64,000 nucleotides of DNA from positions 372,001-436,000 of the forward strand of contig OZ345357.1 of the NCBI GenBank assembly GCA_977006965.1. Direction: 5' to 3'. Source of the DNA: Phymatolithon calcareum. Lineage: Eukaryota; Rhodophyta; Florideophyceae; Hapalidiales. Both the position numbers and the translations under genes were made by a program. Each line of letters begins with the position of its first letter. Positions within the stretch are counted from its first letter, which is position 1. The notes under the pieces are model-generated. The model was not told where the DNA came from and did no database searches. It saw only the letters and a list, made by a program, of their open reading frames with translations. Below, one piece after another: positions 42,100-53,456 of the stretch.

Positions 42100-42717
42100 C
42101 TCCTAGACAAGAAGCCTATGAAGACTTCAGAAGATGCCGCTTTGAAAATCTCAGTGCTAGTATTTAAATTGATCGAGACGGACAGCTCGTTTCGGGCGTA
42201 TCTCACCCGAAGGTGCGATTTTGGAAAATGATTTTTACATAACTTATAAAAATAATTAATTTAATTAAAATTTGGACTAGAATGACAACACAGCGAGCAG
42301 TAGATGGGACGACATAACAAGTATGGGCCAGGAAATTTCAGCTTCTAAACCATACATTTTCAGTATTTTTCGAACATGCTTTATGATAAATTTCGTGTGG
42401 CCAATATCATTAATATAGAACTGTATGTAACATTTTCAGCATAGGAGCAACAGAACATTTTTGACAGCCTATAAGATAATGATACAGCATTAGAACATCA
42501 TATTGTTATATTATTTTGCGGCATCATATGATAGATTGCAACAAATTATGATCCGTTTTTCTCTGAAACTGATCCTAAACAAAAGTGCAGTACTGCAGAT
42601 GACCAATTAAACAGCAGAAAGATACAGTGTCATGCGAATAGGTTCCAGACCGTTTACTATTGAAAAACTACATAATCATTGTTGTCATTCAGATCTCTTT
42701 CAAATGCTGTTGTCTGT
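42100..42717 (+). repeat. AT-rich interspersed repeat, uninterrupted copy
   Basis: It aligns with 27140-29345 and shows the empty sites of LINE-B (42310-42322) and the MITE (42462-42466). Similarity stops where the LTR of Copia-2 begins. Confidence 0.88.
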
Positions 42718-42719
42718 AG

Positions 42720-42979
42720 TAGGTAGAGCGACGTGTATGCCGTCATAGCGAGCGCCTGTGTCGAAGGGCTGAGTATGAGGACAGCGAGCGCGCGCGCGGA
42801 TGGCGATTGTAAAGGGTACAAAGACTCCCAGACAGTAGTCAGATTGTTCTGTCTCGTCTCCCTCTTTTACTGTTGGCCAAGAGCCACGAGATTATAATGG
42901 CAATTGTGGAAGAATGTGATTGGATATTATAGTGACCAATTATTGATGAGAGGATGAAATCAGGGAGTTGGGTGCTACA
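42720..42979 (-). repeat. Copia-2 3' LTR
   Basis: It starts TGTAG and ends CTACA. The first 75 bases match 49494-49570. Outer similarity to the AT-rich repeat ends at 42717. Confidence 0.65.
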
Positions 42980-43389
42980 CGTGTAGGCAGTAGGCAGTAT
43001 GATGTCACATCCACCCTCTTGACGTTATTTTGGTGTAAGACAAGAAATGGCGGGAAGAAGTACACGTGTTTATACACGTGGCTGCCGGTGGCATAAATTA
43101 TCAAAACTGGCTGGCAGTCGAGACAAGCGAGAGCACAGCTGTTAAAACAGTCAACCCCTACAAGCGAACAAATCGACCACGCGAGCGAGCAAAACAAAGC
43201 AACGTACGCGACGCGAAATTAAGCCTGAGCGAAAGCAGTATGCATGCTGTGGACTTCGAGCGATCTGGGTTCGATGCTTCACAATAACCACCACTGGGGC
43301 GCGTGGAGTGGGATGTGCTAGCGAGAGGCCTTTGATACTGACGGGCGGCCCCCGCAACCGCCTCCAGTGGTTGGACAGGCGGTTGCAAT
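42980..43389 (+). other. Upstream region of the H3-tail-like gene
   Basis: About 400 bases between the LTR and the putative start at 43390. An in-frame TGA lies about 20 codons upstream, so the protein probably starts near 43390 or is preceded by an unseen exon. No promoter was assigned. A 73-codon frame at 43066-43287 has no recognised similarity. Confidence 0.4.
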
Positions 43390-44470
43390 ACGGTGAAGAC
43401 GAAACAGAAAGCGAAGAAGTCCACTGGCGGGAGAGAGCTCAGGGCGGAGCTCGCGATGAAGGCTGCCCGGGAGGTCAAGTGCCCGGGGGCCTCGAAAGTG
43501 CACGAAAGCGCGACGTGTTGGGTCGAGCCACTCAGGGAAGGAGGACTGCGGTTCTGCTTCGAACACACAAGGCTCGGTCGGAGATGCCTGGATAAAACGA
43601 GCTTCGTTGACGTTTTTGGTCCGGGGATCTACCGATGGTGCAAGAAAAGTCCTCTATTCAAGCTGAAGGTTGCAGAAGCGGCGCGTTGAGGCTTTCTAGA
43701 GCAAGATGATGGACAAGCCGGTAGTGTCGCGAGCATGGCGTTCCGACAGATCAAACTCTCCGATGGCCAGGCTGAGGGGGAGAGTGAAGGTCGGTATTAC
43801 GCGTCCGCGGACAAAAGGGGCCAAAAGTAGTATCCGATTCTTCTCCATACGAAGGAAATGGAGAAGATCGCCGGCATTCCGCTCGGAAGTGGAGGAAAAG
43901 TGGCTCGCAGACACCACGTCTCAGACGGAGGGGTAGTGGTAATGAGATCCGACCCGATGTACCTCTGTGCGGACGCCGTGGACGGCTGGTGTGTAGCTCA
44001 CAAAGGACGATCATTGAGACTAGATCAGCCAGGAAGTCGAGGGGTCAGTAGAAATGTAAAGCTGTATTACCGTGTGGGATACCCGGTGCTCTACCGAACC
44101 GGGGGAGACACGACATGCCTTCTGGCAGCAGTTCTGAATGGGATAATTACGGTTGGAAGAAAGGAAGATGCCGATGATGTGATGCGGAGTGTGCTGCTTG
44201 GCAGGGTGCCGGAGCCTCGTGTGCGTGATCTAGCAAACCTGTCCAAATGGTTTTCCAACGCAGTGGTAAGGTACTCGCTGGTTCATGTGCCTGAACTTGT
44301 TGACCTAAGTCAGAACTGGCTCATGCAGCAAAAAAAGCGGCATATTCCTCACCTCGCTGAGTGGTACAGGATTTGAGAACCACATGGAAGTTGTGGACGC
44401 CGACAAGAAGATTATCTTCGACGGAATGGAGCGCTTTGCGTTGAAGCTTTGTCCGAAGAAGTGCGGATAA
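43390..44470 (+). pseudogene. Histone H3-tail mimic joined to a putative papain-like protease
   Basis: From ACG at 43390 the frame reads VKTKQKAKKSTGG and on to LAMKAAR, collinear with histone H3 residues 1-26. T3, K4, Q5, A7, K9, S10, T11, G12, G13, R17, L20, A21, K23, A24, A25 and R26 are identical, about 16 of 26. ACG stands where H3 has its initiator ATG, with A at -3 and G at +4. Similarity ends near residue 36 and no histone fold follows. The same frame continues to 44376 with two stops (TGA 43687, TAG 43828). A +1 shift then gives the C-terminus, ending at 44470. GGDTTCLLAAVLNG and ENHMEVVDADKKIIFDG supply a Cys and His/Asp suggesting a papain-like protease, which is an inference. The gene is antisense to Copia-2. 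Confidence 0.6.
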
Positions 44471-44770
44471 TTTCGATTGTGGCAGGCCGTCGGAACAGGC
44501 CACGGAATCGAAAAAAAGGGAGAGAGATGAGTGAGATGCAAGCATGGAATAGTTGTGCCAAGGAGAATCGTGAATATGGTTAGCCTAATAGATTGAAACC
44601 TAGTTTAGATTAAATCTAGGCTAGAGATTGTATTGCGAACAAAGTGTCCTATGCGGCTCTGATAAAGTCATGTGTGGGAGGACTCCCGACACCATTGCGT
44701 TGTTCAACGTTTTGAAAGCAACAGGATTGACTTTGGTGAGCGCATCTGCTAGGTTCTGGGAATCTGCGAT
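44471..44770. other. Spacer between the antisense gene and Copia-2 pol
   Basis: Contains a short imperfect palindrome (CCTAGTTTAGATTAAATCTAGG, near 44598). No gene. Confidence 0.4.
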
Positions 44771-46129
44771 CTACTGCATAACAGAAATATCTACAGATTC
44801 AAAAGAATCACGAAGACGAGACACAGTCGGACGAAGACGATAATCACGACCCTCATGCAACGTAGTAATAGTGGAACGTAGACCGAACGAGTCAACGGTG
44901 AGAACCAATGGAATTGGGTTCTGCGGAAAACGGATGTTCGACAGGCATTCCACTAAAAGAAGCGAGCGGTCTGCGGACTCCGCAGCGGCGAGTATTTCGG
45001 CACCAACGGACGAGAAAGATATCTGTGACTGCTTGCAGCTATGGCAATCGAGAATGTGATATACAGTGCCGTCTTTGTATGGAATGTAAAGTCCAGTTAG
45101 GAATCCCGTTTGGCCATAAGACGATATTCCTGTACTCACATCTGAGAAGGAAAGGATTGCAACCGACTTTAGGGTGGTGTGGTCGGTTAACGGAGATGGA
45201 AGTGACTGATAGAGGAAGGTCGGTAAAAGCTGACGAACTTTCTGGAAAGCAGAGTTGGCTTCCTTCAAGTGTTTACCTCGAAGGTTTCCAAATTTCTGCT
45301 GAGATTTGCTGGCTGGAAGTGAGGCTTGCAGCAGAACGCCATGACCAATGTAGTTAAGCTTCCCCGTCAGGCTCTGGAAAGAAGAAAGCTCACCCGGGGT
45401 GCATACACCTTCGTGCTGCTTTCTGCATGGGCGCGGAATATCCAGTGGAGAAATTGCACTCTTGAATTCGACCATTGAGACGCGAACACTGTAATCTTCA
45501 GACAGTTCAATCTGAAGCCTGTTGAATAATAATTTGCGCTCGCTGACGAAGCGGCCAATTATAAACCGCTTTGATATATCGTCTTTCAATCTCTGAATCT
45601 CACCTGAACTTCCGGTGAGGAGTAGATCGTCAACTACCTTCGCAATGGGCAGTATAACATTAGAATTGTTGCCTCTTAGGACGAACAGCTGCGGAATACT
45701 TGGAATGGTTTGTAATGCATACTCGGAGAGCCAGTCTTACGCGCAGAGCTTCAAGAGGCGTCCTGACTCAACAAGCCCATACGCAGGTTTGATGAGCTTC
45801 CAGACTTCATCAATGTAGTCTGACCAATCTTTTGGTGAGCACATGTAGATGTCGCGCGGAAGCATTCCTGCTTGTAGATAGGCTCCGGAAATATCGATGG
45901 TAGCAAGTCTCAAATGCAAAAGAGCGGCAAGAGAAAGTGGTATTCAGATAACGGAGAACTGTGCGGTCGATGAATCTCGGCGCAGTCGTTCCTTACCTCT
46001 GTCTCGATTTCCGTGCGGAACAAGTCTGCATTTCAATTTCAAGTTTCCTTCGACACCATCATCTTTGTCTTCAAAGAAGTGATGGGAGCTAATTATGTTG
46101 GACCCTCGTGGTACGTTCCGAATATTCAC
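44771..46129 (-). pseudogene. Copia-2 reverse transcriptase and RNase H
   Basis: Reading on the minus strand, the RT starts with NIRNVPRGSNIISSHHFFEDK and LKCRLVPHGNRDRGKERLRRD, continues with LATIDISGAYLQAGMLPRDI and LIKPAYGLVESGR, and reaches a K-VVDDLLLTG active site near 45620-45650. The region to 44771 contains LTGKLNYIGHGVLLQASLP and the RNase H-like HSCKQSQISFSSVGAEILAAAESADRS. Three frames are needed, with breaks near 45590, 45735 and 45930. Gene order and motifs are those of Ty1/Copia Pol. Confidence 0.85.
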
Positions 46130-46631
46130 AGGGATATAGGCTCTTTTTCGACATAATTGCTCTTTTCTCTTGCAATTGCCTTATCGAGAAGCCATCTTGG
46201 GGCAAACTCCAGTTTTGTTTCCGAGACAGGAGAGAGTCCTATGATTTCCCTTATTTGTTTTATTATTCGCTGTTCTGAGGATTTCAAAGAACAAGGAATT
46301 TCATCAGGACGTTTTGATGGAGTTTCTGCAATATCTTTGGTCTGATCAAAAGCGATGGATGGAGTGCCGATATCCATGGAAGGAAAATTCACAGTGTTCT
46401 TGGTTGAGGGAGTGGAACTGCGAAGAGTGGATGAAAAAGGATGCCTTCACCAGAGAGCATGCTCATCTTCAACAGAAGAGTGGTCAGAATATCATATTCT
46501 GCCTTCAGCCCTGGAGGCAGTTGTATTTATTTCTGGTCAAGGAGCTGCATATCCTTCGGAGCCAATAAAAGGAACCTTTTCGAGCTCAAGAACGTCGAAC
46601 TGGTGAGGAGGATGGAGCCAGACGAATGTAT

Positions 46632-47761
46632 TCATATGCAACTTGAAGTGGTCGATCTCTGAGCTTGGAGGTATTGCAGATGAGAGCGAAATACTTCTCT
46701 TCCTTGAAGACGAATCCTAGATGTCATTTTCCGAATTTTGTTTCTTTCCTGAAATTGTAAACCGGAGTTTTTGGAGGAAGCATGTGTTGGCCGACCGGAT
46801 GAACGTTTTTTGTCGTCAAGAGCAAGCAAAGAGCTCTTCGTGCAACATGTTCGTGGTGCGGTGAGACTATCTTGTCGGTAAGTGTACCCTCTGGTAGACC
46901 ACAGAGAGAAAGGGTATATCCTCTTGTAAGCTCGAAGCTGCTCAGAATTTTTCCCCCACGTAGGAAATTCTTGAGGAAAGTGTCCCTGGAAAGGATTTCA
47001 TAGTCTGACTTGTATATTCCTCGCACGTTGCGAAGATGCTGCTCTTCTTTGATCAAACGCTGTACATTACCGGAATCGACAGAACCAATCTTGTTGGCAG
47101 GTCTCGGATCAAATGAGCAGTGGTGTAAGATTCACAGAGACCTAATAACTTCATTATTAAGCTCTGGATCACGGGAAATGGTTCGAGGTGGACCATACTC
47201 ATTGAACCAGTGCGTGGAAACCATTCTGGAAACGCCGTCCATATCACGTGAAGTCATGAGGACCGTGGCAGAAAATCCAGTTTATACGTCCTTCATGTGA
47301 AGGATAGGAAGGATTCCAAGTTCTTGGACGTGCATGAAGTCAAGCTGAAGGTGCTCATTGAAGGTAGTAAGTATCTTTCTCAAGGATACTTTCTTCGCAA
47401 TTAGTGGACGTCCGGTCTGCCAGCAAGTAGTCCACTTCGTATAAGCCCACTAAAGTGACTCTCGCGAGACAGGAGTATGAATACCAGCTCTCTTATATAT
47501 CTCACGCATGTCCCGGACCGTGAGATGTGTGGGCACGTGGAGCTTTGGTGTGAAATTGCGTGCGAGTGTGGAATCGGAAATTTTCGGGTAGGATGAGAAA
47601 GTAGAATGTAGAAATGGAGCTTCCTTGTCAAGAAGAGCAGATGAATACAATGCTTTGGTGGAGGAAAAGAAGGACTTAAACGACTTGGATTGGGATGGTA
47701 TGAGGTGAAAGTAGGTTCGACGAGAGCTTTTGTCTCCAGAAATATAGATAGGAATAATCAA
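46632..47761 (-). pseudogene. Copia-2 integrase
   Basis: Frames on the minus strand include KLHVPTHLTVRDMREIYKRAG (an N-terminal finger region with degraded metal ligands), then EHLQLDFMHVQELG with the first catalytic Asp near 47320. PPRTISRDPELNN follows with the second Asp near 47165. An HHEHVARRALCLLL segment probably holds the Glu near 46840. Stops and frame changes occur near 47060, 47150, 47290 and 47450. Confidence 0.7.
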
Positions 47762-47827
47762 GCGGTAAGGAGACAGATTGAAGACATTGGGCGGAATTTC
47801 GAGAATATTTTGATCCCCGAACAGGTT

Positions 47828-48112
47828 CTATGGATAGAGGATATGATTACCGAGAAGCAAAGGACTATCGCCTTTTGTAAGGTAGAAAGGCAGCTGGGCT
47901 TCTCGACCATTGAAATTTGTGGTACTGAGTTTCCAGAAAGCTATAGTTAGCTCGGGGTCCCTGCCTTTCGGACTGTAGGCATGGTAGAATGGAGCACAAT
48001 CGAGAAGATGGAGAACAAGATCGATGCTCATAGCGATACAAAGGGCAGCAGCAGATTCAATTCCGCCGACACTGCGCGGAAAACCAATATCAAGGACTAG
48101 ATTTGGATCCAA
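47828..48112 (-). pseudogene. Copia-2 protease
   Basis: DPNLVLDIGFPRSVGGIESA has the retropepsin layout but with DIG in place of D-T/S-G. Further on, LPFYLTKGDSPLLLGNHIL resembles the conserved I-x-x-LLG flap-end motif. It lies between Gag and integrase as expected for Copia. Confidence 0.65.
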
Positions 48113-48119
48113 CTGGCAC

Positions 48120-49441
48120 AGATCAACGTCAGATGGGGCTAAAACGCCTGATGTTAGGCACGTCTGTGTTTGGAAGGCTTGGAGCCCATTCGAACATGTT
48201 GGTCTTGCTCAGAGCTAGAACCATCTTTTCTGGCAGGAGGGTACTGTACCCACCTTGAGCGCGGATCTTCTTCGTGACAAACGAAGGTTGCGGGCAAGAA
48301 TCATGGCCGCGTCTGTGTTCTGACGAGCCGCCGTCGTAGCGAAAACAACTTGGTCCAACTCGAGGAGGACGATATGAGTCACGATTGCGACGCTTTCCAA
48401 TACGCCTTTGCAATCGTGTAGGAACTGAAGCTTTTTGTTGTGCTGATCCCTTGCGGCGTTGAATGCTAGTTACGCTCTTCTCAGTCTCCGAATTCTCTCT
48501 CGATTAATAATTAAGCGCAAGCAAAGCCTTATTCACCATCAGACCTATGAGATTTTCGATCTCTGCAGAAGTCATCGCCACGGGAGGTTTCGGTCAGGAG
48601 GAAATGTTTCGCATGACCGCAACAGCGTCATCAAGATGAAGGCGGCAACGAGCTCCAGAGCTGAAAAGCATATGATCACTGGACTTATCAGATGGCTTGT
48701 TTAGCTCCTTGACATTTCTCGCAACAGATTCTAGGATGCTCGAAATTTCCAGAAGTTTAGAGCGAGCATGAAGAGCTTTGCGAGCAGCTATCTGAAGAGT
48801 GTCTTTCTTGTAAATCTTCAGCGAACGATGCTGCTGAATATCCTTCACATGACCTAGCGCATTGTCAAGCTTGCATTGATCTTCAGAGCGTAGACGAAGA
48901 GAAGGCTTAGGTTCATTCCGCTTTCAAGATTCAGTAAAACCGATCAACTGAAGTTTAGCTCTAGTACGAGTCTTCACTTAGTGATGCATTGTTCAGAAGT
49001 GTGATCGCCAGAACTTCCCCAAATAGGGACGAAGCGGATACTCCTGCATGCATGAGATGATCAGCGGCAAGTCCACGAAACCTGGAGACGAAGGTCTGAA
49101 GATCCTCGCCCTTTCGACAAAGACAGTTTGTGACCGCATGAACGAAGCTATCAACCTGGTGACGACTGGAATGGTCGGATCTATAGCAATTATATTTACT
49201 ATCTCCCGTACAGCTTCAATTTGGTCTTCCTGATCGAAGTTTACAAGGTCTTGAGAATAAGCCTCGTCGACGATGGATTTCTGAGCCGTGGGAAGACCGC
49301 GCTCATATAACTGATGAGCTAACGTTGCGAATACTGTCTGGTATACAGTATCTGTGCCCTTCTTGGCGGCTTCAGAGATAGTCGTCACCCGTCTGGAAAT
49401 CTCGCGACGCCACACTTTCATGTCCTCGGTTGGACTGAGCA
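48120..49441 (-). pseudogene. Copia-2 Gag
   Basis: The probable ATG at 49441 gives MLSPTEDMKVWRREISRRV and then TVYQTVFATLAHQLYERGLP, DQEDQIEAVREIVNII and a stop near 48993. Gag-like sequence continues in other frames (LHARSKLLEISSILESV and others) to a Cys/His-containing basic stretch near 48300 that could be a degraded zinc knuckle. It is broken by several stops. Confidence 0.65.
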
Positions 49442-49493
49442 TGGGCGGGTCTGTCGGCAAATGACCTTTCGAGAAACCAGGCGCTAGGCCGAT

Positions 49494-49570
49494 AACTGTA
49501 GTAGCTAGAGCGACGTATATGCCGTGGTAGCGAGCACCTGTGTCGAAGGCCTGAGTATGAGGACAGCGAG
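49494..49570 (-). repeat. Copia-2 5' LTR remnant
   Basis: It matches 42720-42796 (TGTAGTAG to GACAGCGAGCG). Similarity is lost beyond this. Confidence 0.65.
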
Positions 49571-49819
49571 CGAGGCAAGCGAGGGTCAATAAGACACGAA
49601 CAAGGGTCAAATACTAAGCAGATATTAGCGGTCGGAAATATATCTTTCCCTTGGAATATGTCTCAAGGGACATGGATATAGCTGTAAGTAGCAATGGGGA
49701 ACTCAAGGTAATAGATGTTGACTTGAGGGAGATTTAGTTCTTGGGAGCAGTTAAGCTTGAAGCATCGTTGAGGAAACTCAAGGTCATCGATTCAGATTGG
49801 CTAATTTTAATTATACTAA
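49571..49819. other. Spacer between Copia-2 and Gypsy-2
   Basis: About 250 bases with no gene. It may be diverged LTR sequence of Copia-2. Confidence 0.4.
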
Positions 49820-49824
49820 AGCTG

Positions 49825-50136
49825 TGTTGCATCTGGCATTTGGCAGCCATATGCCAAGATGCTCTATTTACGGGGCGCTATTCATCGCAACGTTCTATCT
49901 TACGGTTACGTGAGCGAAGACGATTCTCCGTGCAACTCAGGAAGAAGTTCTTCCGTTTGCAGCCTAATCTGGACGTTTTCACCCTTCTTTGTACTCAGAT
50001 GTGTTTCCCTCCCGGACAGCACCCAATAAGGTGTCCATGTACACGCTTGAATTGCCCGGTTTTCATATCAATCCTCCACACATGATAGTTTGATTCTACA
50101 TTGTTTACGCAACTTCGTAAATCTATAAGTACGACG
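49825..50136 (+). repeat. Gypsy-2 5' LTR
   Basis: From TGTTGCATCTGG to AGTACGACG. It shows the empty TA site (CCCAATAAGG, near 50030) for the pogo-type insertion in the partner LTR. Confidence 0.88.
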
Positions 50137-51170
50137 ATGTTCTCTCGTTCTTTATTCAAGACGGAGGGTATCGTCGTACCTATAGATGTAAGTGATCACT
50201 TGTTTTCCGTGAAGCAGCCAACTCTGTTTATGGCGCATTCAACGCCAAACCCGTGTAAGCACTTTTTCACCCCTGTTGCGCATCCCGAGCTCCGTAAACT
50301 CGGACCTCGCAACATCCATGAGTTCCTACACGAACGATCTTCTCAAGGTCGCGGATGCGAATAGCAGCGGGTCAAGTATTGTCGCAACTTCTCTCAAGGA
50401 TTCAATCGACACAGACCTGTTGCTCTCTCTCATCGCTCTTGACGAATTTCTGGGCGCAACCACTATCGATAATGTTGAAACCACGTCAGGACCTGGCTTG
50501 ATGAGAAGGATGAAGTTCAACTTGCCACTTTGAGTTTCGAAGACCTCGAAACTGCCGCTACAAGCAGCGTTCGCATGAATATTCACGAGTCTGACGCATC
50601 TATGCGGGTTATGCCTCTGTTCAGAGGCTTCCAGACACTTCTCGGGTCTAAAAATTGAGGAAATCTAATCACTACAAACCCCAGGGTTGGTACATCTCGT
50701 TTCTGTAAGCTACTTCGTCCCCCTGCTATTCGCTCAAAGATCGAAAGCGATCTTGCCCTCTGCAAGTGCGACCTGAAAAAGCAGTGAATACCGTTCTACA
50801 AACATCTTATGGCGAAGGCGATCGCCTGCGATGAGTTTGTCATTGTCAAGTCTGGAAGCTCTTCCGGTGGTAAATCTAGAGGAGAACCGACGAAGGACGC
50901 AAAAACAAGCTCCTGTCGTGGAACCGCTACGAAGCACAACTCTGCTACAGCAACAAAACAGACTGGATTCACACCGACGAAATAGACTAACTCCATGACA
51001 GCTACTGCAGAAAGTACCGCGGAGAAGCCTTTTCCAAGGTGCTTGAATGTCAGAAAGTGCAAGAAGAGACATTACATCAAGGACTGCTTAGACACCCCTC
51101 CAGCTGATAAAAAAGCACTTCTGAAGGAGTACTACGAAAAGAAGAAGGCGTATGGTGGGCATTAAAGCCT
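50137..51170 (+). pseudogene. Gypsy-2 Gag
   Basis: The ATG at 50137 immediately follows the LTR. The first frame reads MFSRSLFKTEGIVV and on to HFFTPVAHPELRKLGPRNIH. It shifts near 50340 to a frame with IDTDLLLSLIALDEFLG, then stops. Further remnants lead to a zinc-knuckle-like CLNVRKCKKRHYIKDC (CX5CX3HX4C) at about 51047-51095. The order matches Gypsy-1 Gag. Confidence 0.75.
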
Positions 51171-51185
51171 CGCTAAAAGATTCAT

Positions 51186-53430
51186 GTGAAATTGGAGCAG
51201 AAGTTCCTCCCACGCAGACCAGACCGGGTCAATACAGTGCTAAACTTGCAGAAACGATTGAGGTTATCTCACTCCGCCTTTGATGACCAACCTCGACAGC
51301 AGCGCGCCGACGCAAATGTTTTCGTTCAAGTCCTCCCACTCCGGCAGCCAATCTCTATGTCTCTCGCAATGAGTCCAACCGGATCCGGCTCGCCAACGGA
51401 AGTGGAAGGAAACCGCAAAGGTCGCGCGTCTATCACACTGTACACGTCTACTGGACAGTTTCGTTTCGGAATTGTGGAATTTCTCGTCCTCTCTCACCCG
51501 ATGTCTGAAGTACTTCTTTCTCATCCACTACTGAAGTCCATTGGATTTAACCTGGATCAAAACCTGGCGTCTGCGGGTCAGACGTTCCATGATTAAGCCT
51601 TTTCACATAATTTCGGGCGAGTGAAGAGCTGAGGAACACATCTCTTCTCGATAAAGTCTCAGAAAATGACACGAGTGAAGCGCAAAGTGCAGATTGGCAT
51701 AGCTTGCCAAATCACCCGACCAGTCAAACTCCCCATCCTGCCGATGATGAAGTTATTGCCGGTGGCGACAACGAAGCTGATACAAATGCTAGGCTTGCAC
51801 AGCTTCTCGATGATGCGATTGTCAATGAATTTCTCGAAGACCAACGTATGATGCTCGAAGGTCTCGTCAGCGAGTTTCGTGCTATTCTCCGCACAAAAGA
51901 TGGGAGCTGATCCTCCTGCTCGTCTTCCTCCTATGCAAATCAAGCTGAAGACGAGAACGTCCCCTGTGCGTGTTAAGCTGCGCCAATACTCGCCTCCACA
52001 GGCAGAGTTCTTGCGCAATAAGATTGATGAGCTTCTTCGCCTAGGATTGATCAGACGAAATCCGTCCAGTCGCTGGGCTCCTGTGCCCTTTATTGTACCA
52101 AAGGAGGGACCAGAACGATTTCGATTTGCAGTCGACCTACGACCTGTAAATTCTCAGACGGAACCACAGGCATGGCCCATGGCCAATATTGATGCATCAG
52201 TTACATAACTCGCGGGGGTTACCTGTTTTGCAATTATGGATTTCTGTCAGGGATACTGGCTGCTTCCTCTTGAGCACGAATCTCAGGAATGCCAGAGCTT
52301 CATCACACCTGACGGAGTTTGCAGTCCCACACGGGTACTCTAGGGACAAACTAATGCCGCAGCACATTTTCAAGCAAGCATCTAAAACGTTTGCACAGGG
52401 TTCCGTGACGATATGCTGCAGTGGCTCGATGATCTTCTGTTCTATTGCCGCTCCGTCGAAGGAAGTCTCTCTGTGCTGCGCAAATGTTTTGAAGTTTGTG
52501 CGCATTATGGTCTGAAGCTCAATGTTAAAAAATGCAAGTTTTTTCTAATCAAGGTCAAATGGTGTGGTCGAATCTTTACGCCCCAAGGAATAACGCTGAA
52601 GCCGTCAAGATTGCCCACACTCCCGGATATGTCAAGCCCAATCACAGGTGCAGATCTGCAACAGTTCTTCTGTGTAGCAAATTGGATGGGTCGTACAATA
52701 CCGGAGTACACGAAGCTCACCGCCGTACTTGTCCGCACAATGGAAAATGTCTACAATCAAGTGGGCAAGCGTACTCAAAAAGCGGTCTCTAAGATCATCC
52801 ATGCTGGTGGAATATGGAAGAACGAGCAGCAACGGGCGTTTGAGTCTCTCAAGGAAGCCTTGCATGCTGACGTAGCTCTTGAGCACCCATATCCGGCGAA
52901 AATCATGTGTTTTGTTTACCAATGCATCCGACCTCCACTGGTCAGGCGTACTGACCCAGATACCTCAACAGGACAAGGACCTTCCATCTCAGGACCAACG
53001 TCATACACCACTCTCCTTTATGGCCAGGTCATTTATAGGCTCTAGTTCGCGCTGGTCTACCCCGGAAAAAGAAGCGTTCGCTATCGTGGAGTCTGTGTCC
53101 ATGCTAGACTACATGAACCGTTATTCACCTATCACAAGAACCTGGCATACATGTTCAACCCTGCTTCTGCGAATATATATATTAGGAAACATGTTGCCAA
53201 CAAAATTGAACTCCGTCGCTCAAGATTCCGTTATGAAATAGTTAACATTTCAGGCGAGGACAGCGTCTGGGCCAGCCTCTTCTCCCGATTGAGATCTCCC
53301 CAGCACCCGCATACTCCACTGGGATCTCTTTCCGCTCTGTTTAGAACTCTTCACGGCCCAGAATTCGACCCTGACTTCCGCTGGCCGCGTTCGAAGGAAA
53401 TTTCAGAGCTACAGGAGACCGCATTCGAAG
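51186..53430 (+). pseudogene. Gypsy-2 protease, reverse transcriptase and RNase H
   Basis: The protease region is poorly preserved. LVLSHPMSEVLLSHPLLKSI (near 51530) resembles its C-terminal motif. Reverse transcriptase reads PVRVKLRQYSPPQAEFLRNK, FRFAVDLRPVNSQTEPQ, then a stop at about 52207, DFCQGYWLLPLEHE, MLQWLDDLLFYC (active site near 52415-52450) and KWCGRIFTPQGITLKP. RNase H includes FTNASDLHWSGVLTQI and a W-TPEKEAFAIVESV block. Stops near 52207, 52340 and 52390 and frame changes near 52410, 52920 and 53140 inactivate it. Confidence 0.88.
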
Positions 53431-53456
53431 AGTGAAGCGAGCATGTTCCCCCAGAG

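Larger units (their letters stand above)
42720..49570 (-). mobile_element. Copia-2: decayed Ty1/Copia retrotransposon with an antisense gene
   Basis: The element reads on the minus strand: Gag (49441-48120), protease, integrase and reverse transcriptase-RNase H (to 44771). A plus-strand gene lies between pol and the 3' LTR. The left LTR is 42720-42979 (TGTAGTAG to GTGCTACA). On the right only about 75-80 bp (49494-49570) match it, so the 5' LTR is truncated or diverged beyond recognition. Its inner edge lies 53 bases before the Gag ATG, as expected. The insertion split an AT-rich repeat on the left; the right-hand target half was not found. Confidence 0.8.

Noticed and set aside
42782-42800. 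GCGCGC dinucleotide run as a promoter or Z-DNA site
   Set aside because: It is very short and lies in an LTR region without other support.
43390-43500. A genuine histone H3 gene
   Set aside because: Similarity covers only the tail; no histone-fold helices follow in any frame.
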